Positions 1 through 5,008 of a DNA stretch of 8,744 nucleotides are shown in pieces. This DNA comes from Glaesserella sp041814905 (GTDB lineage: Bacteria; Pseudomonadota; Gammaproteobacteria; Enterobacterales; Pasteurellaceae), in assembly GCF_041814905.1 (NCBI RefSeq), contig NZ_JBGXYA010000071.1, positions 1 to 8,744 on the forward strand, given 5' to 3'. Under the pieces are notes generated by a model, which had not been told where the DNA came from, ran no database searches, and saw only the letters and a list, made by a program, of their open reading frames with translations. The first letter of the stretch is position 1; every line of letters starts with the position of its first letter. Both the position numbers and the translations under genes were made by a program.

Positions 1-1
1 G

Positions 2-259
2 GCTGAATGGGTAAAAATGTTGGAAGGCAAGGCAGTGCAAAGCATGAGCCGCCGAGGCAATTGCTACGACAACGCCGTGATTGAAAGCTTCTTTGCGATA
101 TTGAAATCAGAATGTTTTTACTCACGGACTTATACATCAATCGCCGAATTACAGGCAGAAATTGAAGAATATTTGGTATATTACAACCAAAAACGAATTA
201 AACCCGACTTAAAAGGATTGAGCCCGGCACAATACCGAGCTCAATATTTACGTGAATAA
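2..259 (+). CDS. IS3-family (IS150-type) transposase OrfB, C-terminal part, 5' end outside the window
   Basis: This is the end of the DDE integrase/transposase that cuts and joins the ends of an IS3-family element. The frame is open from base 2, so the gene starts before the window; the ATG at 17 is internal. The visible 85 residues carry the conserved block SRRGNCYDNAVIESFF, where the Glu of IESFF is the third acidic residue of the DDE triad, followed seven residues later by the Lys of AILK. The tail with YNQKRIKPDLKGLSP is typical of the IS150 subgroup. The TAA stop lies just before the terminal inverted repeat, as expected. Whether the element is complete cannot be judged because the left part is missing. 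Confidence 0.92.
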   Translation, partial: AEWVKMLEGKAVQSMSRRGNCYDNAVIESFFAILKSECFYSRTYTSIAELQAEIEEYLVYYNQKRIKPDLKGLSPAQYRAQYLRE

Positions 260-260
260 C

Positions 261-285
261 CTGTCCAACTTTTGGGGGCAGATCA
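261..285 (+). repeat. Right terminal inverted repeat of the IS3-type element
   Basis: The segment directly after the transposase stop runs from CTGTCCAACTTTTGG into a G run and GATCA. Its complement starts TGATCTGCCCCC, matching the form of IS150-group ends. The partner left repeat lies outside the window. Confidence 0.7.
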
Positions 286-295
286 CTTTTAAACG

Positions 296-341
296 CATAA
301 AAACAAAATGCCACCCGAACTTCAATTGTTCAGATGGCATT
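296..341 (-). terminator. Intrinsic terminator of the SnoaL-like gene, with a Neisseria-uptake-like stem
   Basis: The arms 307-320 (AATGCCACCCGAAC) and 328-341 (GTTCAGATGGCATT) pair over 14 bp with two mismatches, around a 7-base loop. On the minus strand the stem is followed by TTGTTTTTATG, which fits a rho-independent terminator just past the stop at 358. The minus-strand arm contains ATGCCATCTGAA, one base away from the 12-mer Neisseria uptake word ATGCCGTCTGAA. Confidence 0.75.
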
Positions 342-357
342 ATTATCTTACTTTAAA

Positions 358-801
358 TTAAAACATCCCACGTCCGCTTTCTGTTTTTTCAGGCACCGCT
401 TGGATTACGTCCCAATGCTCTACGATTTTGCCGTTTTCATCGAAACGGAAAATATCCACCACCGCCTCGCCACGATCTTCATCGTTTAATTTGCTGTGAA
501 CGTGCAACATCACTAAATCGCCGTCTGCCATTACACGTTTAATCTCTGCGCGTGATTTTGGGTTCGCTTTTAAAAACGGCGCAAAGGCATCAACAAAAGC
601 CTGACCGCCGTCCGCCACGGTCGGGTTGTGCTGCAAGTATTCTTTACCGATATATTTATCGGTCGCTTCCTGCACTTTGTGCTGATTGAACGCCATTTCA
701 TAGAACGCCAACGCATTCGCTTTGTTTTGTTCCGGCGTCGTTTGTGCCATTGCAACGGTTGAAGAGAAAAGTGCGGTTAAAAGTAAAAGAGATTTTTTCA
801 T
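358..801 (-). CDS. Secreted SnoaL-like / NTF2-like protein
   Basis: This 147-residue protein has a classical Sec signal peptide (MKKSLLLLTALFSS..., likely cut after the AMA at residues 17-19), so the mature product should be periplasmic. The rest matches the SnoaL-like polyketide-cyclase type of the NTF2 fold (COG4922-like): an opening helix with ALAFYEMAFNQHK, the stretch YLQHNPTVADGGQAF near residues 55-70, and a closing strand with VDIFRFDENGKIVEHWDVIQ. Members of this family are usually annotated as possible aldol-condensation enzymes, but the substrate is unknown and I infer nothing more. The start is supported by AAGGAAAA upstream (about 808-815 on the complement). An AAGTGCGGT uptake word lies inside the signal-peptide codons, encoding Thr-Ala-Leu. 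The gene appears to be monocistronic, with its own terminator and a possible TATAAT upstream. Confidence 0.88.
   Translation of the reverse strand: MKKSLLLLTALFSSTVAMAQTTPEQNKANALAFYEMAFNQHKVQEATDKYIGKEYLQHNPTVADGGQAFVDAFAPFLKANPKSRAEIKRVMADGDLVMLHVHSKLNDEDRGEAVVDIFRFDENGKIVEHWDVIQAVPEKTESGRGMF
769..777 (+). repeat. DNA uptake word, AAGTGCGGT type
   Basis: Exact 9-mer inside the signal-peptide codons of the SnoaL-like gene. On the coding strand it reads ACCGCACTT and encodes Thr-Ala-Leu, a sequence that a signal peptide tolerates well. Confidence 0.9.
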
Positions 802-851
802 TGGGTTTTCCTTTTTGTTTGTTCATTCAGCATGATTGCTGTTGGTGTGTG

Positions 852-857
852 ATTATA
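852..857 (-). promoter_or_regulatory. Possible -10 box of the SnoaL-like gene
   Basis: The complement reads TATAAT in the context CAATATAATCACAC, about 50 bases upstream of the start codon. No good -35 box is visible at the usual spacing, only T-rich sequence, so this is a weak prediction. Confidence 0.3.
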
Positions 858-934
858 TTGAAACAAAAAAGAGAAAAAATAGTGTTTTTTGAATATCACT
901 GTTTCAAATTTTAAAACAATCTCGATTAAAAACG

Positions 935-943
935 ACAAGCGGT
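935..943 (+). repeat. DNA uptake word, ACAAGCGGT type
   Basis: Exact 9-mer, with the extended downstream CAAATTT, forming the left arm of the terminator hairpin after the toxin-antitoxin operon. Confidence 0.9.
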
Positions 944-989
944 CAAATTTCTCCGATATTTTGCCTTTGCAAAAAATTGTAAGAATTTG

Positions 990-998
990 ACCGCTTGT
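990..998 (-). repeat. DNA uptake word, ACAAGCGGT type
   Basis: Exact 9-mer on the minus strand, forming the right arm of the same hairpin. It is in inverted orientation to the copy at 935. Confidence 0.9.
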
Positions 999-1046
999 CT
1001 ATTTCTAAAACGTTAAGCAAATAGTTTCATAAAATAGAATTTGTCA

Positions 1047-1331
1047 TCATAAACGCAACTGTGCTTTTTGGTAAACATCACTTCGATCACGTTTGCCTAC
1101 CGCTACCACTTGAATAACAATCTGTTCATCAACCACTTGATAAACCAAGCGATAGCCGGAACTTCTCAATTTGATTTTGTAACAATCTTTCATACCACGA
1201 AGTTTGGCGCCGGCTACTCTCGGCTGTTCTATGCGTTCTTGAAGTTTATCTAAAAATTGATTGGCAATCACCTTATCCAACTTTTGAAATTCTTTAAGGG
1301 CCTCCTTCCGGAATACCACGCGATAAGTCAT
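1047..1331 (-). CDS. stbE: RelE/StbE-type toxin (type II toxin-antitoxin)
   Basis: This 94-residue protein is the size and pattern of the RelE/ParE superfamily: an N-terminal helix with FRKEALKEFQKLD, then LRGMKDCYKIKLRSSGYRLV (about 44-63) and the closing strand VVAVGKRDRSDVY (about 75-87). The basic and aromatic residues in these strands are those RelE-type toxins use to bind and cut mRNA at the ribosome. The pattern is closest to StbE of the plasmid-type StbDE modules, also common on Pasteurellaceae chromosomes. The start overlaps the antitoxin stop by 4 bases (ATGA), so the two are translationally coupled. RNase activity is inferred from the family. Confidence 0.93.
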   Translation of the reverse strand: MTYRVVFRKEALKEFQKLDKVIANQFLDKLQERIEQPRVAGAKLRGMKDCYKIKLRSSGYRLVYQVVDEQIVIQVVAVGKRDRSDVYQKAQLRL

Positions 1332-1582
1332 CGGCGTAAATCCTCTAAATTTACTTCAACTAACTCATCGTTTTGACGTTCTTCCACAATTCTTGCCAGT
1401 TCGGCATCGTCTGCCAGCTCCATTAGATATTCATAAATATGTGGGGGAACACAATAAAAAGCGGGCTCATTGCGGTTTAAAATGGCAATCGCTTCACCAC
1501 CTGCAGCGTTAAATGTCGCCATAGGATTGGTTTTTAGCTCAGTAATACTCGCAACAGTATTAGTTAAAACGATACTTGGCAT
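1328..1582 (-). CDS. stbD: StbD antitoxin (Phd/YefM-like)
   Basis: This 84-residue protein is the partner antitoxin. The N-terminal VLTNTVASITELKTNPMATF is the conserved DNA-binding and dimerisation part of Phd/YefM-fold antitoxins, followed by AIAILNRNEPAFYCVPPHIYEYL (about 31-53). The acidic C-terminal tail, from residue 56 on, should wrap and neutralise the toxin. The start has a good Shine-Dalgarno, AGGAGT, seven bases upstream. It is the first gene of the two-gene operon, as usual for this class, and probably represses its own promoter together with the toxin. The family assignment is firm; binding to the repeat upstream is inferred. Confidence 0.93.
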   Translation of the reverse strand: MPSIVLTNTVASITELKTNPMATFNAAGGEAIAILNRNEPAFYCVPPHIYEYLMELADDAELARIVEERQNDELVEVNLEDLRR

Positions 1583-1585
1583 AAT

Positions 1586-1605
1586 AGCACTCCTTTTTTA
1601 GTGCT
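1586..1605. promoter_or_regulatory. Operator-like inverted repeat before the stbD start
   Basis: AGCACT and AGTGCT form a perfect 6-bp inverted repeat with an 8-base spacer that holds part of the stbD ribosome-binding site. It lies between the -10 box and the start codon, a normal place for toxin-antitoxin autoregulation. It could equally act as an RNA hairpin masking the Shine-Dalgarno. Confidence 0.5.
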
Positions 1606-1606
1606 G

Positions 1607-1635
1607 TTTATCGCTCTTTTTATAGGTTTTGTCAA
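1607..1635 (-). promoter_or_regulatory. Sigma-70 promoter of the stbDE operon
   Basis: On the minus strand a perfect -35 box TTGACA (1630-1635) is followed by a 17-base spacer and a -10 box GATAAA (1607-1612, four of six consensus bases). The -10 ends 24 bases before the stbD ATG. This is the best-formed promoter in the window. Confidence 0.7.
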
Positions 1636-1681
1636 GATAGTTTATAGGCTTTAATCGGTTTACGATAAAACAACACTACAA

Positions 1682-1723
1682 CTACCAACTCACTCCCCGA
1701 AATCTCTCCACTAAAAAATCCAC
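1682..1723 (-). pseudogene. Remnant: last 14 codons of a LysR-family gene
   Basis: On the minus strand this reads LVDFLVERFRGVSW followed by a TAG stop. The intact LysR protein at 5009-5899 ends LVDFLVERFNGVSW, so 13 of 14 residues agree, and the DNA matches at 35 of 42 positions without gaps against 5009-5050. Homology stops abruptly at 1722-1730, where an uptake word begins. There is no HTH domain or start, so this is the tail of a lost paralogue. Chance is very unlikely given the match plus the correctly placed stop codon. Confidence 0.8.
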
Positions 1724-1730
1724 AAGCGGT
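1722..1730 (+). repeat. DNA uptake word, ACAAGCGGT type
   Basis: Exact 9-mer exactly at the break where the LysR remnant ends. It faces the AAGTGCGGT-type copy at 1758 in inverted orientation. Confidence 0.9.
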
Positions 1731-1762
1731 TGTTTTCGCAAAATCTTTTACAAAACGACCGC
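1726..1762. repeat. Hairpin joining two uptake words of different dialects
   Basis: GCGGTTGTTTT (1726-1736) pairs with AAAACGACCGC (1752-1762) over 11 bp, with one T/G wobble position and a 15-base loop. One outer end belongs to an ACAAGCGGT word and the other to an AAGTGCGGT word. It lies between two gene remnants on their 5' sides, so it is not the terminator of either. Confidence 0.6.
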
Positions 1763-1766
1763 ACTT
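1758..1766 (-). repeat. DNA uptake word, AAGTGCGGT type
   Basis: Exact 9-mer on the minus strand, the right arm of the mixed-dialect hairpin. It is the only intergenic copy of this dialect in the window. Confidence 0.9.
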
Positions 1767-1808
1767 TTACCCTTTCAACGCCTCCACCTAAGCCTCACAA
1801 AACAATAG

Positions 1809-1964
1809 GCGGACGTGGTAAACAAACACGGCGGCAAAGTGGAAGTCATCGAACTGCCAAAAGTGGGAATTAAAGGTAACACCCACTTCCCAATGTCGGA
1901 TACGAACAACGTACAAGTGGCGGAGCATTTAGCGGGGTGGTTGAAAGAGAAGGGGAGTGGATAA
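1809..1964 (+). pseudogene. Remnant: C-terminal 51 codons of an alpha/beta hydrolase
   Basis: The frame reads ADVVNKHGGKVEVIELPKVG, continues IKGNTHFPMSDTNNVQVAEH and ends in a TAA stop after WLKEKGSG. This is the familiar C-terminal end of secreted alpha/beta hydrolases of the type with GNTHFP, where the His is the likely catalytic base. An in-frame TAG at 1806-1808 closes the frame upstream, and no nucleophile elbow or N-terminal domain is present, so the fragment cannot be an active enzyme. A GTG at 1815 with AGGCGG before it could start a 49-residue peptide, but I consider that accidental. It faces away from the LysR remnant at 1682-1723, as in a divergent regulator/enzyme pair. Confidence 0.8.
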
Positions 1965-1971
1965 GTAAGGG

Positions 1972-1998
1972 AATGCCGTCTGGAATTCAGGCGGCATT
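1972..1998. terminator. Hairpin between convergent units, Neisseria-uptake-like stem
   Basis: AATGCCGTCTG (1972-1982) and CAGGCGGCATT (1988-1998) pair over 11 bp with one wobble and a 5-base loop, followed on the plus strand by TATTATATA. It stands between the rightward hydrolase remnant and the leftward gene ending at 2008, so it could serve both sides, but the T tracts are short. The minus-strand arm contains ATGCCGCCTGAA, one base from the Neisseria word ATGCCGTCTGAA. Confidence 0.6.
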
Positions 1999-2007
1999 TA
2001 TTATATA

Positions 2008-3618
2008 CTACTCTTTTTTTGTCGGTACTAAACTCTTTACTTTCTCAATAAAATCCCAGAACTCTTTTTTCTTAATGACTTCTTCTACTGGAATTGGATC
2101 TTTATGATTTTTATCTAAGGTTTCTGCTGGGTTTAGAGAAATTGCTTTCAGCATATTATCCATAAGTTTTGGTAAAAGTTCATTTCTATTTTCTTCAGAT
2201 AATTTTTCTATTTGCTGTTTATAGCTATCATATGACTTAGCTAATGCTTCTTTGTGTGCATATTCTTGAGCTAAGCGTTGTGCTTCATTTCGTCTTCTTG
2301 AAATAAAGAGAACTAACCAAAGGGCAGGAAGAACAAAAGGTAGCTTATAGATTAAACTATCTAAAATAGCCATTATTCTATTAGATAAAGAAACTTCTTT
2401 AGTACTAACTATCTGATCATTATGTATTTTGCTTTCATCGTTTGCTGGTTTTGTGTTTGTTTGTCCGCTAATTTCAGAATCATTTTTTTGTTCATTATCA
2501 ATATTATTTTGATCGATATAATTAGCACTAATTTGACTATATACATTAGTAGTTGTACTGAATTTATTAGGTATAAAATTTACCCCAATAACAACTGCAA
2601 ACAGAATTATCAAAGAAACATAAAACCAATTTCCATAATTTTTTACTTCATTATTGAATTTTTCATACATTTCATGATAAGCACTAGATAAGCCAGCAGA
2701 TGTTGCACCTGGTAAAAGACTTTCTATTTGAGAATTGAGTTCTTGATAACACTCTTGCTGTTGGGTTTTGAATTTATCTAATTCATTTTTTCTTATTTCT
2801 AATTCATTTTTTAGTCCACCTTCAAGATCTCCATCTGCATTTTCTTTGCCAAAAACTTTATCATAAAATTCATCAAGCTCATCTAAAATATGTGAAGAAT
2901 CTGATTTTAGTGAATGTAATGCTGCATTCTGAGATTTTCCATCTGAAAGGTAATTCTTAATTTGTTCTTCGATACCATCTTCAGGGGCAAAAATCTCTTG
3001 ATGAAATTCTGTTATTTGAGAATTTTTCTCTTCAAAATCATTAACTAATGAAGATATTTTTGATTTCACTCCATCTTCTTCAAATAGTTGTTCGCTATAT
3101 TCAGAAAATTGCTCTTGCTTTTCAGATAAATCACGAACAATCAAGTTGGCCATCTTAGATAAATTTTCAGCTTCTTGAGCTGAAGATTGAACATTAGCTA
3201 AATACGATTGAGCATGTTCTAAAATTGTTTCCGAATATTGATTTAATGCATTATTTAATGCAGATACAGCTCTTCCTTTGTAAAATATAAAAGGCATCAA
3301 ATCCCTTAATATAGTATCTAAAGGATCGTTATTAATGTTCTTTATATAAGTAATATTATTTGTTGTTAAATAACTATTTAAATTAGATTTAATGCTTGAG
3401 ATAGGTGTTTTTGTTTTGTCCAATACAGACATAGGAACAAAATCAGGATCAACTCCTTTTAACATATCAGAAATATAAGTAACCACTTTCTTTAAGCGAG
3501 CAATCTCATCTCTATCTTCTGTTGATAAGCCAGCAGCATTAATTTTATCCACTGATTCTTCTATTTCTTCCCATAAAGAAAGAATTTCTTGATTAAATTT
3601 AGTCATACGAGTAGACAT
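2008..3618 (-). CDS. Coiled-coil protein with two membrane segments, function unknown
   Basis: I do not recognise a characterised family for this 536-residue protein. Residues 1-300 are hydrophilic, helical and rich in Glu, Lys, Gln and Ser, with three imperfect repeats: YSEQLFEEDGVKSKI (174-188), FHQEIFAPEDGIEEQI (205-220) and FYDKVFGKENADGD...GGLKNEL (251-273). A distinctive LLPGATSAGL block (301-310) precedes membrane segment 1 (331-349). A polar Asn/Ser-rich loop (351-424) leads to segment 2 (425-440), then RRR and a basic/acidic helical tail with AQEYAHKEALAKSY (449-463). The likely topology is N and C ends in the cytoplasm with the loop outside. There is no enzyme motif. The start has AAGGAA upstream; Met5 has none. 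The gene is AT-rich: hand counts give 19/60 G+C at 2401-2460 and 13/60 at 2521-2580, against 27/60 at 6541-6600. It has no uptake word, which fits recent acquisition. A poor promoter (-10 TCTAAT) may lie upstream, otherwise it is read through from the ATPase gene. Confidence 0.88.
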   Translation of the reverse strand: MSTRMTKFNQEILSLWEEIEESVDKINAAGLSTEDRDEIARLKKVVTYISDMLKGVDPDFVPMSVLDKTKTPISSIKSNLNSYLTTNNITYIKNINNDPLDTILRDLMPFIFYKGRAVSALNNALNQYSETILEHAQSYLANVQSSAQEAENLSKMANLIVRDLSEKQEQFSEYSEQLFEEDGVKSKISSLVNDFEEKNSQITEFHQEIFAPEDGIEEQIKNYLSDGKSQNAALHSLKSDSSHILDELDEFYDKVFGKENADGDLEGGLKNELEIRKNELDKFKTQQQECYQELNSQIESLLPGATSAGLSSAYHEMYEKFNNEVKNYGNWFYVSLIILFAVVIGVNFIPNKFSTTTNVYSQISANYIDQNNIDNEQKNDSEISGQTNTKPANDESKIHNDQIVSTKEVSLSNRIMAILDSLIYKLPFVLPALWLVLFISRRRNEAQRLAQEYAHKEALAKSYDSYKQQIEKLSEENRNELLPKLMDNMLKAISLNPAETLDKNHKDPIPVEEVIKKKEFWDFIEKVKSLVPTKKE

Positions 3619-3680
3619 ATTAAATTCCTTAGCTAATAATTAGACTGATTTAAAAGTAATCCATAAACAGTATTCACTTT

Positions 3681-4895
3681 TTAGTTTTTTACGAAAACTG
3701 ACTTCAAAAACTCCCTCAAACTTAAACACTGCACGCCCTCAAAAGTATTGCCGTCAAATTCGTCCATCGTCACCACATATTTCGGGTAGTTGTCTTGAAT
3801 TTTGAGCAGGTTGCCGAATTCTCTCTCGAGCGTTTTTTCTTCGTTGATGGTAAGTGTGGCTTGCACATAAATGCGTTCGCCATTTTTCTCTGCCACGAAG
3901 TCAATTTCTTGGCTATTTAAACCGCCGATTTTGACATCATAACCTGCGATTTGAAGATGATTGAAAATGCAGTTTTCGAGCAATTTGCCACGGTCTTGTA
4001 CCTGATAACCAATCAAGGCGTTTCGCAAACCTAAATCTTCAAAATAGTATTTTTCGCCAATCTCAAAAATGCGTTTTCCTTCAATATCATAGCGTGGCAC
4101 TTTGTGGATTAAAAAAGCGTTGGCAAGATATTCCGCATAATTTTGCACCTGTGTGCTTGACGTAGTAATTTTCTGCGATTTTAAAAAATCAGAGATTTTT
4201 TTAGCAGAAAACAGATTGCCGATATTACTCGCCAAAAATTGCGTGAGTTGTTCTAAAAATTGCACATTTCGCAATGCATAGCGGTTTACAATGTCACGAA
4301 TGGCAATGGTGGAATAGATATTCCGCAGATATTCAAACACGATATTGTCTTGCAACGGCAAGTCTTTCAAATAAGGCAAACCGCCGTATTTCAAAAACAG
4401 CGACATCGACTTATCACTATCATCCAGTTTCATAAATTCAAGAAATTCAAAATAGGACAGGGAATGGACGTTGATTTCAATCGCCCGACCGCTTAACGCC
4501 CCGGCAATATCCCGTGAAAGCAAATGAGCATTGCTGCCCGTGCAATACAAATCCAATTCGTCATCTAATAAAAGCGAACGCAACGCCTGCTCAAAACCTG
4601 TAATTTCTTGAATTTCATCAATAAAAATGTAATTTTTTTGACCGCACTTTTTCTGTTGTTGTACAAAATCATTCAGGTTTTCAGCGGTTGCAATGTGGCT
4701 AAATGCCAAGTCTTCTTTGTTGATATAAATAATGTGGGCATTTTCATCTGCGACTTTGATCTCTTGCATAATCTGAAACAGCAAATAACTTTTCCCCACA
4801 CGGCGCTGCCCTGTGAACACTTTAATCAAACTTTTACCGATAAACGGACGCACCGTTTCAAGGTATTTCTGGCGATAAACTAAATCTTTCTTCAT
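3681..4895 (-). CDS. AAA_14 / DUF4143 ATPase
   Basis: This 404-residue protein is a full-length member of the widespread ATPase family with an AAA_14 domain and a C-terminal DUF4143 domain. Walker A is GQRRVGKS (29-36), Walker B is YIFIDEIQ (89-96), the sensor region is LYCTGSNAHLLS (116-127), and an Arg-containing SGRAIEI follows at 135-141. The C-terminal domain has a restriction-nuclease-like pattern: E307, EID (330-332) and YVQAT (343-347). The Gln at 345 replaces the Lys seen in active PD-(D/E)XK enzymes, so nuclease activity is uncertain. No role is firmly established for this family. The start is supported by AAGGAA with a 7-base spacer. An AAGTGCGGT uptake word lies inside the codons just before Walker B. 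The unknown membrane protein gene follows after 62 bases on the same strand with no terminator visible, so the two may be co-transcribed. Confidence 0.93.
   Translation of the reverse strand: MKKDLVYRQKYLETVRPFIGKSLIKVFTGQRRVGKSYLLFQIMQEIKVADENAHIIYINKEDLAFSHIATAENLNDFVQQQKKCGQKNYIFIDEIQEITGFEQALRSLLLDDELDLYCTGSNAHLLSRDIAGALSGRAIEINVHSLSYFEFLEFMKLDDSDKSMSLFLKYGGLPYLKDLPLQDNIVFEYLRNIYSTIAIRDIVNRYALRNVQFLEQLTQFLASNIGNLFSAKKISDFLKSQKITTSSTQVQNYAEYLANAFLIHKVPRYDIEGKRIFEIGEKYYFEDLGLRNALIGYQVQDRGKLLENCIFNHLQIAGYDVKIGGLNSQEIDFVAEKNGERIYVQATLTINEEKTLEREFGNLLKIQDNYPKYVVTMDEFDGNTFEGVQCLSLREFLKSVFVKN
4641..4649 (-). repeat. DNA uptake word, AAGTGCGGT type
   Basis: Exact 9-mer inside the ATPase gene on the coding strand, extended by CAAAAAAATT, encoding Lys-Cys-Gly-Gln just before Walker B. 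Confidence 0.9.
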
Positions 4896-4921
4896 AGCAA
4901 ATTCCTTAATTTATACCTGAT

Positions 4922-4950
4922 ACTTTATCTTTAAATAGAAAAAATTTCAA
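4922..4950 (-). promoter_or_regulatory. Possible promoter of the ATPase gene
   Basis: On the minus strand TTGAAA (4945-4950) and TAAAGT (4922-4927) are separated by exactly 17 bases and lie 26 or more bases upstream of the start. The region is very AT-rich, so matches of this quality are expected by chance. No clear terminator for the upstream LysR gene is visible in 4896-5008. Confidence 0.35.
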
Positions 4951-5008
4951 TTACACTTAAAACTTTTATGAAAAACATTAAAACTTTCAATTATAAAATT
5001 AACATCCA

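Larger units (their letters stand above)
1..285 (+). mobile_element. Right end of an IS3/IS150-type insertion sequence
   Basis: The element comprises the transposase tail plus the right terminal repeat. Read inward from the right edge, the end is TGATCTGCCCCCAAAAGTTG (complement of about 266-285), beginning with the TG dinucleotide usual for IS3-family ends. The precise edge at 285 is inferred from that dinucleotide. The left end and the target duplication are not visible, so neither copy completeness nor insertion-site repeat can be tested here. Confidence 0.75.
934..999 (-). terminator. Terminator of the toxin-antitoxin operon built from two inverted uptake words
   Basis: The arms GACAAGCGGTCAAATT (934-949) and AATTTGACCGCTTGTC (984-999) are a perfect 16-bp inverted repeat with a 34-base loop. 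Each arm contains one ACAAGCGGT uptake word plus its CAAATT extension. Read on the minus strand, downstream of the toxin stop at 1047, the stem is followed by GTTTTTAATCG, so it fits a rho-independent terminator. Paired uptake words serving as terminators are well known in Pasteurellaceae. No gene lies between 802 and 1046 apart from promoter sequence of the SnoaL-like gene. Confidence 0.75.

Noticed and set aside
827..840. CAGCA-TGAT-TGCTG inverted repeat upstream of the SnoaL-like gene as an operator
   Set aside because: A 5-bp arm is too short to stand out from chance, and no regulator gene is adjacent.
2422..2691. Open frame of 89 codons on the plus strand
   Set aside because: It lies antisense to the membrane protein gene, and its hydrophobic look comes from the AT-rich complement; no ribosome site or family pattern.
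4260..4883. Two open frames on the plus strand inside the ATPase gene
   Set aside because: Both are antisense to codons for conserved ATPase motifs and show no protein family pattern.
3619..4908. TAAGGAATTT shared just before the ATPase and membrane-protein starts, as a common regulatory element
   Set aside because: The match is a strong Shine-Dalgarno plus AT-rich spacer and needs no further explanation.
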